64,000 nt of DNA from Actinomycetes bacterium (GTDB taxonomy: Bacteria; Actinomycetota; Actinomycetes; Propionibacteriales; Propionibacteriaceae), in contig JAEWOI010000020.1 of the NCBI GenBank assembly GCA_023460935.1, positions 99,656-163,655 on the forward strand, in the 5' to 3' direction. Below the pieces are notes generated by a model. The model was not told the DNA's origin and did not search any database. It saw only the letters and a list, made by a program, of their open reading frames with translations. Numbering within the stretch: position 1 is the first letter of the stretch; each line of letters starts with the position of its first letter. Positions 24,787 through 31,760 of the stretch are shown piece by piece. Made by a program: the position numbers and the translations under genes.

Positions 24787-26183
24787 AGCTGCCTCACCAC
24801 CCGCGCCACGCTGGTGTTGTCGATATAGGCGCCCCGCACCGGGTCCGTGCCCACCACGACCTCGCCGAAGCCGGTCGCGCCCCGACCCCGTGCGAAGAAC
24901 GGCACCACCTGCTTCGTGTGCTTGGCCGAATGCCAGGACACTTGCGGCACTGCTCCCTTGCTGCCGGTGATCACGGTCCAGTCCGGATCGGCGCCCCGTC
25001 CGGTGAGGTAGCCCGACTCGTGGTCCGCGGTAACGATCAGAAGGGTCTCCTGCCACGAACTGTTGGTCTCCACCCACTCGGTGACGGCTTCGACGGCGTC
25101 CAGGAAGCTACCGGTTTCCTCCAGCAGGCGACCGGTCTGGTTGGCGTGGTTGGACCAGTCGATGGCCCCGCCTTCGATGAGGAGGAACAGGCCGTCCGGG
25201 TCGGCGTCCAGCACGTTGAGCGCGCCTCTCGTCATCGTGGTGAGCGTCGGCACCGGGTTGAGCTGCGCACCCGGCCGGCTGGTCACCCCGGAGCGCTGCT
25301 GCTGCAGTGTCGAAGCCACCCGGGCGATGCCGAAGACCCGCGCCGGCGCCTCGCCCCTGGTCAGCCGGTCGAACGAGCTCAACGCCGACAGGAACCGGAA
25401 GCCGGTGCGGCCGGCCTTCAGCTTCAGGTAGTCCGACTGGTAGAGGTAGGTGTACCTGCCTGAGCTGCGCTTGTTGTGGTTGTCGGTGTACCACGGGTGC
25501 CCGGCACCCATCACCACCGAGAGCTTCGAGTTGAGCTGGTCGCGGGCGATGTTGCGGTAGTCGTCGCGGTCGGTGTCATGGGCGCTGAACGAGCCGGGGG
25601 TGGCGTGCGAGAACGGCACCGTGGTCACCACCCCAGCCTTGCGGCCGGTCGCGATTGCAAGCTCGGCGAGGTTCTGCCGTGGCTTTCGGTCCGGGCCGAC
25701 CCCGATCGCTTCGTTGTAGGTCTTGACTCCGGTTGCCATGGCGGTGGCGGCGGCCGCCGAGTCGGTGGGCGCGGAGAGCACGTACCCGAACTTCGTCCAG
25801 GCGGCGGCCGGATCGTAGGTGCCTCCGGCCTGCGTGGTCCGCATCGCGAGTTGCACGTCGAAATCGGCCAGCTCCGGAACAGGGGTGTTGTCGGCCGGGC
25901 GGCTGGTACCCCCGGCAGGGACGCTGGCCTGGGCGGCAGTGGTGCCGTGCCGGTAGAGCGCGGCGGCGTCGAGCTGGTTGAAGCCCATCCCGTCGCCAAT
26001 CATCACGATCACGTTCTTGGGGCCGGTCGGCGCGCCCAGGGCATCCGCCGATGCGGGCGCGGCGCCACTGGAGATCTGGGTCCTGGTGTGCTGCTGGACT
26101 GGCGGGTCGGCCAGCGCCGGACTGGCACAACCGGCGAGCAGCAACAGGCTGGCCAAGCTCGCGGTGATCTGCCCTCGGTTCAT
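24777..26183 (-). CDS. Alkaline phosphatase family lipoprotein
   Basis: An exported phosphomonoesterase of the PhoA superfamily, 468 residues. The signal peptide has the lipobox LLAGCA with C19, so it is membrane-anchored. The nucleophile is S142 in APTDSAAAATAMATG; metal ligands include D64 in MIGDGMGF, the IEGGAIDWSNHAN block, TADHESGY, and a late histidine in WHSAKHTK. The likely role is phosphate scavenging from organic phosphates. It is followed by an overlapping SGNH hydrolase gene. No PHO-box-like repeat was identified upstream. Confidence 0.9.
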   Translation of the reverse strand: MNRGQITASLASLLLLAGCASPALADPPVQQHTRTQISSGAAPASADALGAPTGPKNVIVMIGDGMGFNQLDAAALYRHGTTAAQASVPAGGTSRPADNTPVPELADFDVQLAMRTTQAGGTYDPAAAWTKFGYVLSAPTDSAAAATAMATGVKTYNEAIGVGPDRKPRQNLAELAIATGRKAGVVTTVPFSHATPGSFSAHDTDRDDYRNIARDQLNSKLSVVMGAGHPWYTDNHNKRSSGRYTYLYQSDYLKLKAGRTGFRFLSALSSFDRLTRGEAPARVFGIARVASTLQQQRSGVTSRPGAQLNPVPTLTTMTRGALNVLDADPDGLFLLIEGGAIDWSNHANQTGRLLEETGSFLDAVEAVTEWVETNSSWQETLLIVTADHESGYLTGRGADPDWTVITGSKGAVPQVSWHSAKHTKQVVPFFARGRGATGFGEVVVGTDPVRGAYIDNTSVARVVRQLWS

Positions 26184-26243
26184 CTGGTGGGCCTTTCGAC
26201 GGCTCCGATTATGCCGCGCCGTGGCGCCGGCCGGGGTCGGTGG

Positions 26244-26317
26244 GGTGAGTAACGGGACTCGAACCCGCGACATCCTGGACCACAACCAGGTGCTCTACCA
26301 GCTGAGCTATACCCACC
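26244..26317 (-). tRNA. tRNA-His (anticodon GTG)
   Basis: On the minus strand the acceptor GTGGGTA pairs with TACTCAC (one G-U), the extra 5' G of tRNA-His is encoded at 26317, the D-arm GCTCAGCTGGTAGAGC is standard, the anticodon arm CCTGG-TTGTGGT-CCAGG gives anticodon GTG, and the T-arm has GGTTCGAGTCC. Confidence 0.95.
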
Positions 26318-26380
26318 ATGAGCCACCGACTCGCCTCGAAGGCCTGCCCAGCTTAGCGGTTTGCCGCTGCTGAGCAGAAA

Positions 26381-27010
26381 TCAGCTCTCTGCGGCCACCG
26401 TCCTGGCTTTGGTCAGCGAGCCCTGGTGCCTGGACGCGAGTTCGCGGAGGCTGTCGGTGTTCAGTCCCGGCGGCGGGACGAACAGTGCTTCGCGGTAGTA
26501 GCGGAGCTCCTCGATGGACTCGCAGATGTCGGCCAGCGCGCGGTGGTTGCCGTTCTTGGCTGGGGTGTTGTAGTAGGTGCGCGGGTACCAGCGACGGGCC
26601 AGTTCCTTGATGCTGGACACGTCTACGTTGCGGTAGTGGACGTGCCCCTCGAGGGTGGGCATGTCGCGGGCGAGGAAGGCCCGGTCGGTGCCGATCGTGT
26701 TGCCGGCGAGCGGGGCCCGCCTGGGCTCCGGCACGTGCTGGCGGATGTAGGCGAGCACGCGCTCCTCCGCCTCGGCCATCTCCAGCCCGTCCTCCAGCAG
26801 CGGCAGCAGCCCGGAGTTGTCATGCATGGTGCGGACGAACTCGCCCATCTGCTCCAGGGCCTCCGCGGGCGGCCGGATGACCACCTCGATGCCCTCCCCG
26901 AGCACGTTCAGCTCCGAGTCGGTGACCAGGGCCGCGACCTCGATCAGGGCGTCGGTCTTCAGGTCAAGGCCGGTCATCTCGCAGTCGATCCAGACCAGGT
27001 GCTCGCTCAC
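26381..27010 (-). CDS. orn: Oligoribonuclease
   Basis: Orn degrades 2-5 nt RNA fragments, including pGpG, and is usually essential. The 209-residue DEDDh exonuclease has D9 and E11 in WIDCEMTGLDL, the middle block GNTIGTDRAFLARDMP, and the third block with histidine and aspartate, NGNHRALADICESIEELRYY. GTG 27010 is chosen since it gives the conserved start MSEHLVWIDCEMTG; a GTG three codons upstream is possible. It is separated from the tRNA-His gene by 63 bp. Confidence 0.95.
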   Translation of the reverse strand: MSEHLVWIDCEMTGLDLKTDALIEVAALVTDSELNVLGEGIEVVIRPPAEALEQMGEFVRTMHDNSGLLPLLEDGLEMAEAEERVLAYIRQHVPEPRRAPLAGNTIGTDRAFLARDMPTLEGHVHYRNVDVSSIKELARRWYPRTYYNTPAKNGNHRALADICESIEELRYYREALFVPPPGLNTDSLRELASRHQGSLTKARTVAAES

Positions 27011-27065
27011 GGCCGCCACTTTACGGTGTTAGGCCCTCCCGGCCCGCCCGTGCCCGCTTCCGGCC

Positions 27066-27611
27066 TCACCTCGCCACCCCGGACCAACCCGAACTCACCC
27101 CGATGGCCCGCTCCCGCAGGCCCCTGACGTAGCCAGCCTGGCCGACGTGCTGGGCCGTCTCCACGACCACCGACACCAGCCTGGCCCCGACCGTGACCGG
27201 CGGGGTGTAGCGCCGGTCGACCACGCGGTCCAGGTCGGCCGCTGTGAGAGTGTCCAGCAGTTGCTGGCTCTGCGCCCACACGTCGGCTGCGTAGCCGTTG
27301 AGCAGCGCCGTGTCCCGGGCGTTGAACATGCCCACCTCGACCGGGCTCATGCTGAAGCCGTGCGCCGCCTTCAGGTAGGGCAGGCCGAACCGCTCGTACC
27401 AGCCGGCGGAGGTCCACACCTGGTCGGTGCCGGCGAGCTGGGCGAGGTGGTCGTCCTCGGTGCGGGTCAGGTGCCACACCAGCCAGCCGATCGAGTTGGC
27501 CTCCGGCTCGGGCCGCCAGAGCAGGTCGTCGCCGTCGAGCCCGTCGAGCACGGCCGGGATCAGTTGGTGGACCCTGCGAAGCGCGTCGCGGACGATATCG
27601 GTTGCCTGCAT
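27066..27611 (-). CDS. DinB-family (DUF664) protein
   Basis: The 181-residue product has the four-helix DinB fold pattern: an N-terminal helix, SIGWLVWHLTRTEDDHLAQL with the first metal histidine, and VVVETAQHVGQAGYVRGL with the C-terminal histidine. In mycothiol-using actinobacteria this family includes thiol-dependent S-transferases such as mycothiol maleylpyruvate isomerase relatives, so a detoxification role is possible. The substrate is unknown. Confidence 0.85.
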   Translation of the reverse strand: MQATDIVRDALRRVHQLIPAVLDGLDGDDLLWRPEPEANSIGWLVWHLTRTEDDHLAQLAGTDQVWTSAGWYERFGLPYLKAAHGFSMSPVEVGMFNARDTALLNGYAADVWAQSQQLLDTLTAADLDRVVDRRYTPPVTVGARLVSVVVETAQHVGQAGYVRGLRERAIGVSSGWSGVAR

Positions 27612-27696
27612 CCCCCCATCCTGCCGGTTCCGGCACCGCGCGCGGGAGGCGGGGCCCGGATCCGGTCTCGGGATACGATCGTTGCCGAGTGCGCAG

Positions 27697-27769
27697 GCCC
27701 CCGTAGCTCAGTGGATAGAGCAGCAGCCTTCTAATCTGTCGCGCGCAGGTTCGAGTCCTGCCGGGGGCG
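27697..27769 (+). tRNA. tRNA-Arg (anticodon TCT)
   Basis: Acceptor GCCCCCG pairs perfectly with CGGGGGC, the D-arm is GCTCAGTGGATAGAGC, the anticodon loop CTTCTAA gives TCT, and the T-arm has GCAGGTTCGAGTCCTGC. The anticodon stem GCAGC/TCTGT has a C-T mismatch next to the loop and a G-U pair at its base, which is unusual but may be tolerated. Confidence 0.92.
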
Positions 27770-27847
27770 CTCGCCGGCGCCCGTCCCGGCTGCGGGGTGC
27801 CCGTATCCTGAAGGGGGCCGGCACCGGTCACCAGGGGAGTGCGTGCG

Positions 27848-28228
27848 ATGGGATCATGGCGGGAGTTCCGCACCGGCTTCGAGCGCTGGGTGCTCCGCCG
27901 CCCGGTCCTCGCCGTCGCCGCCCTGCTGCTGCTCGCGACGGTGGTCGCCGGGGCCCTACCCGGTGGGACGCCCAACCTGGGGGCAACCATCTGGCTGGTC
28001 GCATCGGGCGTGGTGCTGGTCTGGCGCCACGGTGTGCTCCGGGACAAGTACCCGGCGGAACCGCGGCCGCCCGGGCTGCTCGCCACCGTCCGCGGCTGGT
28101 GGGCGCCGGGGCCACCCGGCCGCAGGGACGGCCGTCCGCAGGACGGCCGCGACGCACCCGGGCCCCGCCCGGGCGGGGACGCCGGCGAGGCCGGCCGGAA
28201 CGGCGACGACGACCCCGGGATGCGGTAG
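27848..28228 (+). CDS. Small two-helix membrane protein
   Basis: A 126-residue protein starting at ATG 27848, eight bases after AGGGGAG. Two hydrophobic segments (VLAVAALLLLATVVAGALP and LGATIWLVASGVVLVW) are followed by a proline-, glycine- and aspartate-rich tail of about 55 residues that is probably disordered. No family recognised. It ends 36 bp before the GH1 gene on the same strand. Confidence 0.65.
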   Translation: MGSWREFRTGFERWVLRRPVLAVAALLLLATVVAGALPGGTPNLGATIWLVASGVVLVWRHGVLRDKYPAEPRPPGLLATVRGWWAPGPPGRRDGRPQDGRDAPGPRPGGDAGEAGRNGDDDPGMR

Positions 28229-28264
28229 CGTCGCTGCTGGACCATCGACGGCCAGGGGGCTCGG

Positions 28265-29566
28265 ATGCCGGCTTTCACCCTTCCCGACTGCGAACTGGGC
28301 GTGGCCACCGCCGCCACGCAGATCGAGGGCGGCGACGCCGACACCAACTGGCACCGCTGGGCCGCGCTCGGCCGGATCAAGGACGGGTCGTCCCCGGCCA
28401 GGGCAGCCGACCACTGGCGGCGCTTCGAGCAGGACACCGCACTGCTGGGCGAGCTGGGCGTGCGGCACTACCGGATGGGCATCGAGTGGGCGCGGGTCGA
28501 GCCGCGTCCGGGCGAGTTCGACCAGGCAGCTCTCGACCACTACCGCGAGGAACTCGCCGGCCTGCGGGCCGCCGGCATCGAGCCGCTGGTCACCCTGCAC
28601 CACTTCAGCGAGCCGGGCTGGTTCTCAGAGACCGGCAGCTGGCTGGGCAGCAGCGCGATGCCGGTCTTCCTCCGCTACGTGGAGCAGGTGGTCACCGCGC
28701 TGGGTGACCACGTCAGCGACTGGATCACGATCAACGAGCCGAACGTGTACGCAACCCACGGTTACCTGTGGGGGCTGTGGCCGCCGGGGGAGCGGTCGTT
28801 GCGGCGCACCCTGGCGGTGCTGGAGCGCCTCTGCGCAGCCCACCTGTTCGCCTACCCACTGATCCACCGGCTGCAGCCGCAAGCCAGGGTGGGCGTGGCC
28901 CACCACCTGCGGGTGTTCGCACCGAGGAACCCGGCCAACCCCGTGCACCGGCGAGCGGCGGTGGCCACCCGCCGGCTGTTCCAGGACAGCGAGCTGCAGC
29001 TGTGCAGCACGGGGCGGTCACTGTTCCCGCTGCGGGCCCCGAGGGGGCTGCGTCCCGGCCGCTACTACGACTTCCACGGCATCAACTACTACACACGCAG
29101 CTCCGTGAGCCGGATCGGGGACGGGGTGGCCCCCGGCGTGGCGGTGAACGACCTGGGCTGGGAGGTGTATCCGCGCGGCATCGTCGAGGTGGCGGCAGCC
29201 GTCCACGCCCGATACCCGGCGCCGATCTGGATCACGGAGAACGGCACCGCCGACGGCACCGACGCCTTCCGGGCCCGCTACCTCTACGAGCACCTCGCCC
29301 AGATCGCGGCCTCGGAGCTGCCCATCGAGCGCTACTACCACTGGTGCTTCACCGACAACTGGGAGTGGGCGGAGGGTGAGGCGGCCCGGTTCGGGCTGGT
29401 GCACCTCGACTACGAGACCCAGCAGCGCACCATCAAGGAGTCGGGACGGTTCTTCGCCGACATCATCGCGAACCGCGGGGTCACCGCGGCCGCCCACGAG
29501 CGCTGGGTGGTCGGCCGGGAGTACGCGCAGAACGAGGTTGGGGCGGCAGGTGGCCGGCGTCGCTGA
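28265..29566 (+). CDS. Glycoside hydrolase family 1 beta-glucosidase
   Basis: A cytoplasmic retaining beta-glycosidase, 433 residues, the usual GH1 length. The acid/base is E158 in WITINEPNVYA and the nucleophile E325 in WITENGTADG; substrate-binding GVATAATQIEGG and a GINYYTRS block are also present. It would hydrolyse beta-glucosides or cellobiose brought in by the GPH-family transporter whose gene overlaps its 3' end by 17 bases. As the transporter does not phosphorylate, the substrate is likely the free sugar, not a 6-phospho-sugar. Confidence 0.93.
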   Translation: MPAFTLPDCELGVATAATQIEGGDADTNWHRWAALGRIKDGSSPARAADHWRRFEQDTALLGELGVRHYRMGIEWARVEPRPGEFDQAALDHYREELAGLRAAGIEPLVTLHHFSEPGWFSETGSWLGSSAMPVFLRYVEQVVTALGDHVSDWITINEPNVYATHGYLWGLWPPGERSLRRTLAVLERLCAAHLFAYPLIHRLQPQARVGVAHHLRVFAPRNPANPVHRRAAVATRRLFQDSELQLCSTGRSLFPLRAPRGLRPGRYYDFHGINYYTRSSVSRIGDGVAPGVAVNDLGWEVYPRGIVEVAAAVHARYPAPIWITENGTADGTDAFRARYLYEHLAQIAASELPIERYYHWCFTDNWEWAEGEAARFGLVHLDYETQQRTIKESGRFFADIIANRGVTAAAHERWVVGREYAQNEVGAAGGRRR

Positions 29567-30935
29567 ACCCGCAGCACCCGTCCTGCGCGACGGGCGGAAC
29601 AAGTGGACCTTCGGCGTGGGCACCCTCGGCCGGGACATGGTCTACACCCTGGTCAGCCTCTACCTGGTGTTCTTCCTCAGCGACGTGCTCCGGCTGCCCC
29701 ACGACGACTTCCTCTGGGCGAGCTCACTGATCCTGCTGGCGCGGCTGGTGGACGCCGTCGCCGACATCCTGATGGGTGCGGTGGTCGACAACACCCGCTC
29801 CCGCTGGGGCCATTACAAGCCCTGGATCGCCGGCGGCGTGGTCGCGTCCGCGGTGTTCACCGTGTTGCTGTTCAGCGACCTCGGCCTGCGCGGCGGCGCG
29901 TTCGTTGTGGTCTTCGCGCTGGTGTACCTGCTGTGGAGCCTGGCCTGGACGGCCAACGACATCCCCTACTGGTCGCTGCTGCCGGCGCTCACCCTCGACC
30001 AGAAGCAGCGGGAACGGTTCGGCTCCGTGGCCAAGATCTTCGCCACGATCGGCCTGTTCACGGTGGTGGTCGCCGTCCTGCCGGTGACGGGCGCGCTGGC
30101 CGGCGGCGTCGGCTACGTCCGGGCCTGGACGTTGTTCGCTGTCGCCGTGGTGGTGGTGATGCTGATCAGCCAGTCGGTGACCCTGTTCTGGGTGCGCGAG
30201 CCGGCCATCGTCGTGGAGCAGGAGCGCACCAGCCTCCGTGAGCTCGCCCGGGTGGTGTTCGGCAACGACCAGCTGCTCTGGACCGCGATAGCGATGGTCC
30301 TGTTCATGACCGGCTACCTGACCACCACGACCTTCGGCACCTACTACTTCAAGTACGTCTACGGCGACGAGGGCATGTACTCCCCGTTCGGCGCGGTGCT
30401 GGTGGCCAGCCAGCTGGTGGGCTACGCGATCTTCCCGGCGCTGTCGAAGCGGTTCTCGCGGCGCAACCTCTACACGCTCGCCACCGGGCTGATCCTCGCC
30501 GGCTACGTGGTGTTCTTCCTCGCGCCGGCCCAGATGGTGTTCATCGGCATCGCGGGGCTGCTGCTGTTCGTCGGCGACTCGTTCATCACCCTGCTGATGC
30601 TGGTGTTCCTCACCGACACCATCGAGTACGGCCAGTGGAAGCTCGGCCGGCGCAACGGAGCGGTCACCTTCGCCCTGCAGCCGTTCATCAACAAGGTGGG
30701 CGCGGCCCTGTCCACCCAGATCGTCGCGGTGGCGATCGTGCTCGCCGGGGTGGACCCGGCCCGCCCCGAAGCCACCACCCCCGAAGGGCTGCTCACCATC
30801 AAGGTCGGCATGCTGGTGCTACCGCCGGTGCTGATCGGGGTCAGCTACCTGATCTACCGGGCGAAGTACCGCATCGACGGGGCGTTCTACGAGCGGATCC
30901 TCGCTGACCTGAGGGAGCGCGGCCAGCTGCAGTAG
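29550..30935 (+). CDS. GPH-family (MelB-like) sugar:cation symporter
   Basis: A 461-residue secondary transporter with about twelve transmembrane segments. The start GTG 29550 lies inside the GH1 gene, and the N-terminal WTFGVGTLGRDMVYTLVSLY is the standard beginning of glycoside-pentoside-hexuronide transporters. The loop GAVVDNTRSRWGHYKPWI matches the family DRTRSRWGRFRPW signature, and the second half carries DTIEYGQWKLGRRNGAV, also a family hallmark. It probably brings a beta-glucoside in with H+ or Na+ for the overlapping GH1 enzyme. Confidence 0.92.
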   Translation: MAGVAEPAAPVLRDGRNKWTFGVGTLGRDMVYTLVSLYLVFFLSDVLRLPHDDFLWASSLILLARLVDAVADILMGAVVDNTRSRWGHYKPWIAGGVVASAVFTVLLFSDLGLRGGAFVVVFALVYLLWSLAWTANDIPYWSLLPALTLDQKQRERFGSVAKIFATIGLFTVVVAVLPVTGALAGGVGYVRAWTLFAVAVVVVMLISQSVTLFWVREPAIVVEQERTSLRELARVVFGNDQLLWTAIAMVLFMTGYLTTTTFGTYYFKYVYGDEGMYSPFGAVLVASQLVGYAIFPALSKRFSRRNLYTLATGLILAGYVVFFLAPAQMVFIGIAGLLLFVGDSFITLLMLVFLTDTIEYGQWKLGRRNGAVTFALQPFINKVGAALSTQIVAVAIVLAGVDPARPEATTPEGLLTIKVGMLVLPPVLIGVSYLIYRAKYRIDGAFYERILADLRERGQLQ

Positions 30936-30936
30936 G

Positions 30937-31173
30937 TCAAATGCGATGAGGCGCCGACCCGCCGGAGTGGTCCGGTTCCCACCGCAGGAGGTCGCCGGGT
31001 TGGCACTGCAGCACCTCGCAGAGCGCGGCGAGGGTGCTGAACCGCACAGCCTTGGCCCGGCCGTTCTTCAGCACGGCGAGGTTGGCGGGGGTGATGCCCA
31101 CCAGTTCGGCCAGCTCGCCGACGGCGAGTTTCCGGCGGGCGAGCATGACGTCGATGTCGACGACGATCGGCAT
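30937..31173 (-). CDS. XRE-family helix-turn-helix regulator
   Basis: A 78-residue protein that is almost only a Cro/CI-type helix-turn-helix: VDIDVMLARRKLAVGELAEL, then VGITPANLAVLKNGRAKAVR and FSTLAALCEVLQCQPGDLL. This subgroup is regularly encoded with DUF2975 membrane proteins. Its ATG shares a base with the stop of the DUF2975 gene (TGATG), so it is translated from the same mRNA and probably represses it through the palindrome at 31701-31717. The stop lies two bases from the convergent transporter gene. Confidence 0.9.
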   Translation of the reverse strand: MPIVVDIDVMLARRKLAVGELAELVGITPANLAVLKNGRAKAVRFSTLAALCEVLQCQPGDLLRWEPDHSGGSAPHRI

Positions 31174-31670
31174 CAGATCACCTCGTCGAGTTCGGCCTGC
31201 AACCGGTTCGCCTCGGCGTCGCGCGCGACCGCCTGGGCGAGCAGGAAGCGCAGCACAAGGACGATCAGCGCGAGCGTCGCGGCCAGTGCCGCCACGCCGC
31301 AGACCAGCAGCACGACGCCCGGGGGCACCGGCTCGCCGGGGGCGAGGACTACGGCGAGGGCGCCAGCCAGGGCCGCCGCCACCACTGCCGCAACGATGAC
31401 AACGTCCACGTACCGGAAGGCGCGCCGCGAGAACACCGTCCCCCTGGCGGCCATCGTCAGCAGCAACCAGACGCAGACCAGCGCCACCTGGATCGACCCG
31501 ATCCCGAGCACCACGATGGTCAGCACCGGCGCGCGGATCGCCAGTACGTCGGGCGCGGCGCCGTCCAGGTCTGCCCAGGCGACCGGTACCAGCCGCGTCT
31601 GGACGAAAACCGAGCCGGCCAACAGCAGGATGATCAGTGCGCGAAGCGCGAACAGCAGTGGTCTCGGCAT
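31173..31670 (-). CDS. DUF2975 membrane protein
   Basis: A 165-residue protein with four transmembrane segments (LFALRALIILLLAGSVFV, VLTIVVLGIGSIQVALVCVW, VVIVAAVVAAALAGALAVVL and VVLLVCGVAALAATLALIV). DUF2975 proteins pair with small XRE regulators, as here. Function unknown; the arrangement suggests a membrane sensor or an element that sequesters its partner regulator. The start has an AGGAGGG site seven bases upstream. Confidence 0.88.
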   Translation of the reverse strand: MPRPLLFALRALIILLLAGSVFVQTRLVPVAWADLDGAAPDVLAIRAPVLTIVVLGIGSIQVALVCVWLLLTMAARGTVFSRRAFRYVDVVIVAAVVAAALAGALAVVLAPGEPVPPGVVLLVCGVAALAATLALIVLVLRFLLAQAVARDAEANRLQAELDEVI

Positions 31671-31700
31671 GGTGCCCTCCTATCGATTACCGGTATTAAA

Positions 31701-31717
31701 CTATCGAAAAACGATAG
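31701..31717. promoter_or_regulatory. Palindromic operator upstream of DUF2975/XRE pair
   Basis: CTATCG-AAAAA-CGATAG forms perfect six-base arms. A further CTATCG half-site stands at 31680-31685, right at the ribosome site of the DUF2975 gene. The AT-rich TATTAAAC between them may be the -10 region. The XRE protein is the likely ligand. Confidence 0.7.
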
Positions 31718-31760
31718 GCAGCGCTAGTCTTCAGCCACTCAGTGCGACGATGTGGCCAGC

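Noticed and set aside
23995..25077. Longer start for the SGNH hydrolase
   Set aside because: The extra 97 residues lie inside the alkaline phosphatase gene and read as arginine/glycine shadow; the GDSI block needs only the GTG at 24786.
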